Positions 6,454 through 11,457 of a stretch of 11,457 bases of DNA are shown piece after piece (positions within the stretch are counted from its first letter, which is position 1; every line of letters begins with the position of its first letter). The notes under the pieces are model-generated. The model made no database searches and was not told the DNA's origin. It worked only from the letters and a program-made list of their open reading frames with translations. Origin of the DNA: an uncultured Streptomyces sp. (GTDB lineage: Bacteria; Actinomycetota; Actinomycetes; Streptomycetales; Streptomycetaceae). Position numbers and translations under genes: made by a program. The DNA lies in NCBI GenBank assembly GCA_946480485.1, contig CAMLJW010000138.1:1-11457 (forward strand), read 5' to 3'.

Positions 6454-6610
6454 ATGACTGCCCGCGCCGCAGACCGGGCCTGTGACGACCGGGCCACCGC
6501 TCGCCTCGACGCCCCCCCGTCGCGATCGTGGACCTGGAGGCATGGGACGCCAACGCGGTGGATCTCGTACGGAGGGCGAAGGACTGCGGTACGACCCCCG
6601 GGAGGGAGCC
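6454..6610 (+). pseudogene. Remnant of an amino-acid deaminase/aldolase (D-threonine aldolase-like)
   Basis: Three scraps in three frames match, from memory, the Streptomyces PLP-dependent amino-acid deaminase/aldolase family (alanine-racemase-type fold). From the ATG at 6454 the frame reads MTARAADRACDDRATARLDA, like the family N-terminus. After a run of seven Cs (6512-6518) the match moves to another frame with VAIVDLEAWDANAVDLVRRA (6519-6578). At 6578-6610 a third frame gives EGLRYDPREGA, a motif from near the family C-terminus. So roughly 300 or more central residues, including the PLP lysine region, are gone. The sequence after 6610 matches nothing I know and soon runs antisense into the DUF2510 gene. 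The remnant lies divergent to the membrane protein gene. Confidence 0.65.
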
Positions 6611-6652
6611 TTCCCGTGGCCGAGGAGCCGAGGGAGCCTGGGTGACAGCGTC

Positions 6653-7567
6653 TTATGTGGGACCGACGCCGCTGCCCACGCCGCCGCCCGTGTCCGCGTC
6701 GCCCACCGGCCGGATCCCCTTGGTGATCGTGTCCATGTCAGCGAGCGGCGGTGCCTGCTCCCCCGCGTCGAAGACGAACCGCACGATGACCGGTGCCTCG
6801 GAGCCGACGCTGGACGGGAACGCCAGCGACTGGACGTAGCCGCCGGGCCCTGCCTCGGTCCTGACCCGCCAGCGCACGAAGTACCCGGTGCGGCCCGCGA
6901 CCGCGACCGGGCCCTGCTTGACCAGCTGGTGGGACTTGATGCCGTTGTAGGGGCGGCGGTCGAGGAGGTCGCGGTCGTACGCCTGGTCCGCCGCCTCCGA
7001 GATGTCGCCCTTGGCGAGCGCCTCGGGGGACTTCTCGTCGTTCGAGGTGACCGTGCGTGAGATGACCTTGCCGTGGCGGCAGATGCCGTCGTCGCCGGGG
7101 CAGTCGTAGGTGTCGGGCGTGGTCATCACGACGTCGTCCTCGGCGACGTTCTCGGGTCTGACCCAGCCGTCGAGGAGGGGCAGGGTGATGCCGTTGAGCT
7201 CGTCCACGACGACGGAGGGGTCGCCGGCCGACGGTTCGGAGGTGGACGCCGCGGGCGAGGGGGGGGCCGTGTCGCTGCCGGGCGCGGACGACGCGGGCGT
7301 CGGCGTGGTCTGCGCCTCCGTGGCGCCGTCCTCCTGGTTCAGGACGACGGCGCCCACGATCGCGGCGACCAGAACGGCCGCCGCGGCGACGAGGGCGACC
7401 ACCTTGGCACGGCCAGAGCCGCCACCGGGGCCGCTGCCGGGAGCCGCGGGCTGTTGCGACGCCGCGGGCGCACGCCGGTGCTCGGTCCACGCGGTCCCGT
7501 CCCACCAGCGCTCGACATGCGGCGCCGATGGGTCGCGGTACCAACCGGGCGAAGGCGTCATGCTCAT
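6653..7567 (-). CDS. DUF2510 domain membrane protein
   Basis: A 304-residue single-pass protein. Residues 5-30 are a DUF2510 domain (PGWYRDP, then RWWDGTAWTEH), a short tryptophan-rich cytoplasmic module of unknown role common in actinobacteria. Residues 54-77 form the transmembrane helix, followed by a Thr/Ser/Pro-rich linker (83-115). An extracellular domain (about 118-288) has only two cysteines, C156 and C163 (DCPGDDGICRHG), probably paired. The overall plan, cytoplasmic module plus membrane helix plus disulphide-bonded outer domain, recalls the upstream proline-rich protein without clear sequence similarity. The start is uncertain: ATG at 7567 or the ATG two codons later (7561); neither has a good ribosome binding site. 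It stands alone and ends in TAA. The function is not known. Confidence 0.82.
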   Translation of the reverse strand: MSMTPSPGWYRDPSAPHVERWWDGTAWTEHRRAPAASQQPAAPGSGPGGGSGRAKVVALVAAAAVLVAAIVGAVVLNQEDGATEAQTTPTPASSAPGSDTAPPSPAASTSEPSAGDPSVVVDELNGITLPLLDGWVRPENVAEDDVVMTTPDTYDCPGDDGICRHGKVISRTVTSNDEKSPEALAKGDISEAADQAYDRDLLDRRPYNGIKSHQLVKQGPVAVAGRTGYFVRWRVRTEAGPGGYVQSLAFPSSVGSEAPVIVRFVFDAGEQAPPLADMDTITKGIRPVGDADTGGGVGSGVGPT

Positions 7568-7581
7568 CCCGGCACTCTAGA

Positions 7582-7689
7582 GGCCTGTCCGGAGTTCCCG
7601 TCGTCCGCCCGGAGGGCGGGCGCCGCGGCGTCCGGTGCGGTGCATCGCAAGGCGGCGTCGCGGCGCAGGCGGGAAACTCCGGACAGGCC
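7582..7689. mobile_element. 108-bp MITE-like inverted-repeat element
   Basis: GGCCTGTCCGGAGTTCCCG at 7582-7600 recurs as its reverse complement at 7670-7689 with a single inserted base. The interior is itself imperfectly self-complementary, so the whole segment could fold as one long hairpin. It has no coding capacity. Terminal repeats of this length around a short core suggest a miniature element mobilised by a full IS elsewhere, possibly IS5-like. The flanks are CTAG (7577-7580) and CTGG (7690-7693), close to a target duplication but not exact. It lies between the start of the DUF2510 gene and the end of the SDR gene. It could also act as a transcription barrier. Confidence 0.5.
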
Positions 7690-7711
7690 CTGGGGGTGAC
7701 GGTGATGACCG

Positions 7712-7729
7712 CACGGCGCGGGCGTCGTG
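7712..7729 (-). terminator. Possible terminator hairpin after the SDR gene
   Basis: CACGGCGCGGGCGTCGTG is an 18-bp near-palindrome starting 1 base after the SDR stop codon in the reading direction. It is GC-rich and lacks a T-tract, as many Streptomyces terminators do. The MITE-like hairpin just beyond could add to termination. Confidence 0.35.
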
Positions 7730-7730
7730 G

Positions 7731-8549
7731 CTACACCGGTGTGACGTAGGCACCCGAAATCCCGCCGTCCACAAGGAAGTCGGTGGCGTTCACGAAGGAG
7801 GAGTCGTCGCTGGCGAGGAAGGCGACCGCCGCGGCGATCTCCTCGGCCTCCGCGAACCGCCCGAGCGGGATGTGCACGAGACGGCGCGCGGCCCGCTCGG
7901 GGTCCTTGGCGAAGAGCTCACGCAGGAGTGGGGTGTTGACCGGTCCGGGGCAGAGTGCGTTGACCCGGATACCCTCCCGCGCGAACTGCACGCCCAGTTC
8001 ACGGGACATGGCGAGAACGCCGCCCTTGGAGGCGGTGTACGAGATCTGGGAGGTCGCCGCGCCCATCCGCGCCACGAACGACGCCGTGTTGATGATGGAA
8101 CCCTTGCCCTGGCGCCGCATGTAGGGGATCGCTGCCTTGCAGCACAGGTACACGGAGGTGAGGTTGACCTCCTGGACCCGCTTCCAGGCCTCCAGTCGCG
8201 TCTCCAGGATGGAGTCGTCGTCGGGCGGCGAGATACCCGCGTTGTTGAAGGCGATGTCGACCGAACCGTAGGTGTCGTACGCCGTCTTGAAGAACGCCTC
8301 GACCTGTTCTGCGTCGGTGACGTCGACGTTCACGTAGATCCCGCCGATCTCGTCGGCGGCCGGCTTGCCGCGGGTCTCGTCGACATCCCCGCAGACGACG
8401 TGCGCGCCCTCGGACGCCAGCCGGCGCGCGGTGGCGAGGCCGATGCCGCTGCCGGCGCCGGTGATGACGGCGGTGCGGCCGACGAGGCGGCGACAGATGT
8501 TTTCTTCGGTCGCTTCGGTCGCTTGGGTCGCTTCGGTCGCTTCGGTCAC
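7731..8549 (-). CDS. Short-chain dehydrogenase/reductase (NAD-type)
   Basis: A 272-residue classical SDR oxidoreductase of the FabG/alcohol dehydrogenase type. It shows cofactor motif TGAGSGIG (30-37), D55 at the end of the second strand favouring NAD over NADP, NNAG (102-105), and catalytic N129, S157, Y171 and K175 (YTASK). The PGPVNTP motif and terminal VDGG are also present. The GTG at 8549 overlaps the TGA of the upstream aldehyde dehydrogenase frame in GTGA, so translation is coupled. The frame is open further upstream, but that part is antisense to nothing real. Residues 2-16 are a (T)EAT repeat from a 9-bp tandem repeat and look like a non-family extension. In the GlnA4 operon it would oxidise the hydroxyl of the gamma-glutamylated amino alcohol to an aldehyde; this is inference from position. 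Confidence 0.88.
   Translation of the reverse strand: MTEATEATQATEATEENICRRLVGRTAVITGAGSGIGLATARRLASEGAHVVCGDVDETRGKPAADEIGGIYVNVDVTDAEQVEAFFKTAYDTYGSVDIAFNNAGISPPDDDSILETRLEAWKRVQEVNLTSVYLCCKAAIPYMRRQGKGSIINTASFVARMGAATSQISYTASKGGVLAMSRELGVQFAREGIRVNALCPGPVNTPLLRELFAKDPERAARRLVHIPLGRFAEAEEIAAAVAFLASDDSSFVNATDFLVDGGISGAYVTPV
8504..8548. repeat. 9-bp tandem repeat, five copies
   Basis: The unit CTTCGGTCG is repeated head to tail five times, with one substitution each in copies 3 and 5. On the minus strand it encodes the start of the SDR as alternating Thr-Glu-Ala. A copy-number change would alter length by 3 residues without a frameshift. Confidence 0.85.
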
Positions 8550-9001
8550 TGTGCGGGACCTTCCGTGCTGATGAAGACGTTCTTGGTCTCGGTGAAGGCG
8601 GTGAGGGCCCGGCCGAGTTCGCGGCCGAGTCCGGACTGCTTGTAGCCGCCGAACGGGGTCCAGTAGCGGACGCTTGCATGGGAGTTGGCGGACAGGTTTC
8701 CGGCACGGACGGCCTGGGCCACACGCAGCGCCCGGCCGACGTCCCTGGTCCAGATGGAGCCGGACAGTCCGTACTCGGCGGGCGTTGCCGATGGTGTGCC
8801 CGGCGCGAGGGCGGACCATCCGGCCTGCGCCTCAGTCGCCCGTACGACGGCCGCGTGGACGTCTTCCGGCGTCGCGGCCGGGTCGGTGGCGACGACCTCC
8901 TCCGTAGCCGGGTTGAGGACCTGGAGCTCGTGCTCGCACGAGATGGACGGGGAGGATGAGAAGGATGGGGAGGACGACGAGGAGGACGACGAGGACGGCA
9001 A
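8546..9001 (-). pseudogene. Aldehyde dehydrogenase gutted by internal deletions, frame still open
   Basis: The open frame encodes 151 residues; a full enzyme has about 450-490. Residues 25-67 (VLNPATEEVVATDPA to WSALAP) match the aldehyde dehydrogenase N-terminus, and residues 76-151 (EYGLSGSIWTRDVGRA, then FGGYKQSGLGRELG) match the C-terminal 75 or so. Between them, in a different frame, 8804-8778 encodes AGHTIGNAR, a family motif normally about 30 residues beyond WSALAP. So at least two deletions occurred and together restored the frame. The NAD-binding region, the LELGGK glutamate and the catalytic cysteine are all missing, so activity is impossible. The start is TTG at 9001 with GAGG 7 bases upstream. 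Residues 3-21 are serine-rich from a triplet repeat. It keeps the GTGA overlap with the SDR, so it may survive as a coupling leader. Confidence 0.85.
8941..9000. repeat. Low-complexity GGA/CGA triplet tract
   Basis: Imperfect triplet repeats rich in GGA, CGA and GAT on the plus strand. On the minus strand they encode the polyserine start of the truncated aldehyde dehydrogenase (MPSSSSSSSSSPSF). Copy-number variation here would be in frame. Confidence 0.65.
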
Positions 9002-9012
9002 GGAAGTACCTC

Positions 9013-10383
9013 TTACATGCGTTCGAAGGAGCGGCGGAGCTCCCAGTCGGTCACCACGGCTTCAAAGGCGTCCAGCTCGACGCGGGCCATGTTGCGGTAG
9101 TGAGCGACGACCTCGTCCCCGAAGGCGGCCTTGGCGATGGGACTGTTCTCCCAGAGCTCGGCTGCCTCGCGCAGGGTGGTGGGGACGTGCTCGTACTCCG
9201 TGGCGTAGGCGTTCCCCGTGCACGGCTCGGGCAGCTCGAGCTGCTGTTCTATGCCGTACAGACCGGCCGCGACGAGTCCCGCGACGGCCAGGTGGGGGTT
9301 GACGTCGCCGCCGGGCAGCCGGTTCTCGAAGCGCATCGAGCGGCCGTGGCCGACCACACGGAGCGCGCACGTGCGGTTGTCGTGGCCCCAGGCGACGGCG
9401 GTCGGCGCGAAGGAGCCGGGCTGGAACCGCTTGTACGAGTTGATGTTGGGCGCGTACAGCAGCGAGAAGTCCCTGAGCGCGGCCAACTGACCGGCGAGGA
9501 AGTGGCGCATGACCGGTGACATGCCGCCCGGGTCCTTCGAGGCACCGGCCATGGCGTTCGTGCCGTTCTCGTCGGCGAGCGAGAGGTGGATGTGGCAGGA
9601 GTTGCCCTCGCGTTCGTTGAACTTCGCCATGAAGGTCAGCGAGACGCCCTCCTGGGCAGCGATCTCCTTGGCGCCCGTCTTGTAAATGGCGTGCTGGTCG
9701 CAGGTGACCAGGGCCTCGTCGTACTTGAACACGATCTCGTGCTGGCCGGGATTGCACTCGCCCTTGGCGGACTCGACGGTCAGCCCCGCGCCCTCCATCT
9801 CGTTCCGGATGCGGCGCAGCAGGGGCTCGATACGGCCCGTCCCCATCACCGAGTAGTCGATGTTGTACTGATTGGCCGGGGTCAGGCCCCGGTAGTTCGC
9901 GTTCCACGCCTGCTCGTAGGTGTCCTTGAAGACGATGAACTCCAGCTCCGTGCCTGCCTGGGCGGTGTAGCCGAGCTCGGCGAGCCGCTCCAGCTGACGG
10001 CGGAGGATCTGGCGGGGTGCTGCGACGACGGGCGAGTCGTTGTTCCAGGCGAGGTCGGCGATGAGCATCGCCGTGCCGGCGTTCCACGGGACCCTGCGGA
10101 GGGTGCTGAGATCCGGATGCATGGCGAAGTCGCCGTATCCGCGCTCCCATGAGGACATCTCGTACCCGTCGACCGTGTTCATCTCGGTATCGACCGCGAG
10201 GAGGTAGTTGCAGCCCTCCGTGCCGTGGTGCAGCACCTCGTCGAGGAAGAAGCGCGCGGCGAACCGCTTGCCCTGGAGTCGCCCCTGCATGTCGGGAAAG
10301 GCCAGGACGACGGTGTCGATCTCGCCGCTCGCGACGAGGGCGTGCAGTTCCTCGACGCTGAGCGGGGGTGTGCGGTCTGCCAC
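9013..10383 (-). CDS. glnA4: Glutamine-synthetase-like gamma-glutamyl ligase, GlnA4 type
   Basis: A 456-residue glutamine synthetase homologue that probably joins glutamate to an amine other than ammonia, using ATP. It resembles, from memory, S. coelicolor GlnA4 (SCO1613), reported as a gamma-glutamylethanolamide synthetase. Visible motifs are the N-terminal PDMQGRLQGKR, metal ligands E146 and E148 (TELEF), E209 and E216 (KGECNPGQHE), H265 (GNSCHIHLS), R319 (NSYKRF), R337, R342 and E353 (RFENRLPGGDVNP). The adenylylation-site tyrosine segment of GlnA is replaced by ELPEP, as in the other ligases. Start: GTG at 10383, 8 bases after AAGGAGG (10398-10392); the in-frame TTG six bases upstream is too close to that site. 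It is the first gene of the operon with the decayed aldehyde dehydrogenase and the SDR, and divergent from a FadR-type regulator. All catalytic residues appear intact. Confidence 0.9.
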   Translation of the reverse strand: MADRTPPLSVEELHALVASGEIDTVVLAFPDMQGRLQGKRFAARFFLDEVLHHGTEGCNYLLAVDTEMNTVDGYEMSSWERGYGDFAMHPDLSTLRRVPWNAGTAMLIADLAWNNDSPVVAAPRQILRRQLERLAELGYTAQAGTELEFIVFKDTYEQAWNANYRGLTPANQYNIDYSVMGTGRIEPLLRRIRNEMEGAGLTVESAKGECNPGQHEIVFKYDEALVTCDQHAIYKTGAKEIAAQEGVSLTFMAKFNEREGNSCHIHLSLADENGTNAMAGASKDPGGMSPVMRHFLAGQLAALRDFSLLYAPNINSYKRFQPGSFAPTAVAWGHDNRTCALRVVGHGRSMRFENRLPGGDVNPHLAVAGLVAAGLYGIEQQLELPEPCTGNAYATEYEHVPTTLREAAELWENSPIAKAAFGDEVVAHYRNMARVELDAFEAVVTDWELRRSFERM

Positions 10384-10460
10384 GGGCAAGGCCTCCTTGG
10401 GTCAGCCGAGAGCCATAAGGTATTGCTGAGGACCATTGCTTGGGAAGGGGGCGCGGCCAC
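10384..10460. promoter_or_regulatory. Shared divergent promoter region of glnA4 and the FadR-type regulator
   Basis: The 77-bp spacer holds overlapping -10 candidates on both strands. TACCTT (10422-10417, minus) would give glnA4 a leader of about 27 nt. TAAGGT (10416-10421, plus) would give the regulator a leader of about 33 nt. Polymerases could not occupy both at once. A direct repeat ATTGCT (10422-10427 and 10435-10440), 13 bp apart, lies next to and upstream of the glnA4 -10 and could be an operator for the divergent regulator. No -35 consensus is visible on either strand, which suggests activation or a non-housekeeping sigma factor. Confidence 0.4.
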
Positions 10461-11207
10461 ATGTCGCAGCCAGATGCGCACGGGGTGAACGGGCGGCGGA
10501 GCGATCAGCTGACACCGGTCCTGCGGCCGGTGCGGGCGGGCAACGGTTTCGAGGAAGCGCTGGAACAGATCCTCCAGGTCGTACGGCTCGGCCTGGTGCC
10601 CGGCGGTCGACGCTTGCCCGCCGAAAGGGAGTTGGCGGAACGCCTCGGGGTCAGCCGGGTGACGCTGCGCGAGGTGCTGAAGGTGCTGCAGGACCAGGGG
10701 CTGGTCGAGTCGCGGCGCGGGCGGTACGGCGGCACGTTCGTCCTGCCCAGGGCCCAGGCGCCCGGCGAGGCCGAGCTGCGCCGCCGGGTCGAGCGGACCG
10801 ACGTCGAGGACGTACTGCGGTTCCGTGAGGTCCTGGAGGTGGGCGCGGCCGGGTTGTGCGCGGCCCACGGCCTGTCCGCCGGGCGGTCCGCGCGCCTGCG
10901 CGACGCGCTCGCCCGCACCCACGACGCGCCGCTCACGGACTACCGGCGCCTGGACACGCTGCTGCACCTCACGCTCGCCGAACTGTGCGGTTCGCCGACG
11001 CTCGCCGCCCAGTACGCGGCCGTGCGCGCGACCGTGAACGACCTGCTGGACTGCATCCCGCTGCTGGTCCGGAACCTGGAGCACTCGCAGCAGCAGCACA
11101 CCGCCCTGGTGGAGGCCGTGCTGGACCGGGACGCCGACGGGGCGCGGGAGATGATGCGCGAGCACTGTGCGGGGACGGCCGCCCTGCTGCGCGGCTTCCT
11201 CACGTGA
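10461..11207 (+). CDS. FadR-subfamily GntR transcriptional regulator
   Basis: A 248-residue DNA-binding regulator. A GntR winged helix-turn-helix spans about 30-96, with recognition motif LPAERELAERLGVSRVTLRE (53-72) and wing RYGGTFV. An all-helical FCD effector domain spans about 113-245. The FCD metal-site pattern is visible: D165 and H169 (LDTLLH), H213 (QQHTALVEAV) and H235 (MREHC), so a carboxylate-type or metal-dependent ligand is likely. ATG at 10461 is chosen because AAGGGGG lies about 9 bases upstream; the frame also has a TTG at 10440 with no site. It faces the glnA4 operon across 77 bp, the usual layout for a local regulator of that operon and of itself. The ligand is not evident; an amine-pathway intermediate is a guess. 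Confidence 0.9.
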   Translation: MSQPDAHGVNGRRSDQLTPVLRPVRAGNGFEEALEQILQVVRLGLVPGGRRLPAERELAERLGVSRVTLREVLKVLQDQGLVESRRGRYGGTFVLPRAQAPGEAELRRRVERTDVEDVLRFREVLEVGAAGLCAAHGLSAGRSARLRDALARTHDAPLTDYRRLDTLLHLTLAELCGSPTLAAQYAAVRATVNDLLDCIPLLVRNLEHSQQQHTALVEAVLDRDADGAREMMREHCAGTAALLRGFLT

Positions 11208-11424
11208 CCCTTCCCGGCGCGCGGACCGATCAACGGCCAGGTAACTCCCAGGTATGGCCTTCTGGCCACGCGGCCCGCAAAGGTGTGGATCCGTTCCATT
11301 GTGTTTCGCTGCGCTACCGGGGGCCGTCCTGTCGCCCCGGCGGCCCCTTCCGCCCGAACCCGAAGTTCGCGGCGCCGGCGGCGGCCTGGGCAGAGTTGGA
11401 ACGAAACTGATCCAGGAGACCTGG
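11208..11424. other. Spacer after the regulator gene, no recognised gene
   Basis: Non-coding by codon pattern. It holds two inverted repeats: GGCCAG (11235-11240) with CTGGCC (11262-11267), and GGGGCCG (11320-11326) with CGGCCCC (11341-11347), loop 14. Neither has a T-tract; the second could terminate the regulator transcript weakly. The stretch 11291-11310 (GTTCCATTGTGTTTCGCTGC) is less GC-rich and may contain a promoter or operator for a gene starting at 11425. Confidence 0.35.
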
Positions 11425-11457
11425 ATGGCCGGATGGCCGGATGGCCGGATGGCCGGA
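11423..11457. repeat. 8-bp tandem repeat running off the right edge
   Basis: GGATGGCC is repeated 4.4 times without error up to the last base of the window, so the full array length is unknown. Perfect identity suggests a young or slippage-prone tract. Confidence 0.9.
11425..11457 (+). CDS. Possible start of a gene, partial at the right edge
   Basis: ATG at 11425 is preceded by AGGAG (11414-11418) with a 6-base spacer, a good ribosome binding site. The frame through the 8-bp repeat is open and reads MAGWPDGRMAG, with an 8-residue period. Only 11 codons are visible, so the product cannot be named. Because 8 is not a multiple of 3, gain or loss of one repeat unit would shift the frame. The alternative is that the true start lies past the repeat. 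Confidence 0.35.
   Translation, partial: MAGWPDGRMAG

Noticed and set aside
4473..6485. Very long plus-strand open frames opposite the proline-rich membrane protein gene
   Set aside because: Their products are Gly/Arg-rich with no domain logic. High GC leaves the antisense frames open; the minus frame has the membrane helix, structured domain and coupled stop/start.
8550..8819. Upstream extension of the SDR gene
   Set aside because: It reads the dehydrogenase remnant in another frame. It was useful only because it revealed the AGHTIGNAR scrap; the GTG at 8549 fits the operon and the family length.
9013..10383. Housekeeping glutamine synthetase GlnA
   Set aside because: The PDMQGRLQGKR start, lack of the adenylylation-site segment and the operon with dehydrogenases point to a gamma-glutamyl-amine ligase rather than GlnA.

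Overview
The window is high-GC actinobacterial chromosome, most likely Streptomyces. Third codon positions are almost all G or C. GTG and TTG starts, 4-base stop/start overlaps and a leaderless gene are present. Several proteins (a DUF1844 protein, an SseB-family protein, a mycosin-type subtilase, a GlnA4-like glutamine-synthetase homologue with a divergent FadR-type regulator) are typical of that genus. From memory, the order resembles the S. coelicolor stretch running from infC (just left of the window) to glnA4. That placement is recollection, not a search result.

Layout. Positions 1-405 hold no gene. They contain a structured leader read on the minus strand, with a terminator/antiterminator pair, probably for infC beyond the left edge. 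They also contain a perfect T-box-like core on the plus strand, and end in a leaderless promoter for the DUF1844 gene (406-762, +). An SseB-family gene (836-1597, -) follows. A complete IS630-family element (1723-3103) comes next; its transposase has a duplicated N-terminal DNA-binding module. The element sits exactly in the TAG stop codon of a mycosin-type secreted protease gene (3103-4398, -) and regenerates that stop. The protease overlaps by 4 bases the gene for a 620-residue protein with a long proline-rich cytoplasmic tail and one membrane segment (4395-6257, -). After a decayed aldolase remnant (about 6454-6610, +) come a DUF2510 membrane protein (6653-7567, -) and a 108-bp MITE-like inverted repeat.

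The right part is a minus-strand operon: GlnA4-like gamma-glutamyl ligase (9013-10383), aldehyde dehydrogenase (8546-9001) and short-chain dehydrogenase (7731-8549). It faces a FadR/GntR regulator (10461-11207, +) across a short shared promoter region. By analogy with GlnA4 of S. coelicolor, the operon would gamma-glutamylate ethanolamine or a related amine and then oxidise the product. Here the aldehyde dehydrogenase has lost its whole catalytic core through at least two internal deletions, yet its reading frame is open and still overlaps the next gene. The pathway as encoded is probably broken or depends on another aldehyde dehydrogenase.

The strongest themes are decay by internal deletion (aldehyde dehydrogenase and aldolase, both keeping N- and C-terminal scraps), an insertion sequence landing harmlessly in a stop codon, an orphan mycosin paired with a proline-rich membrane protein, and many short tandem repeats, including an 8-bp repeat running off the right edge just after a plausible start codon.
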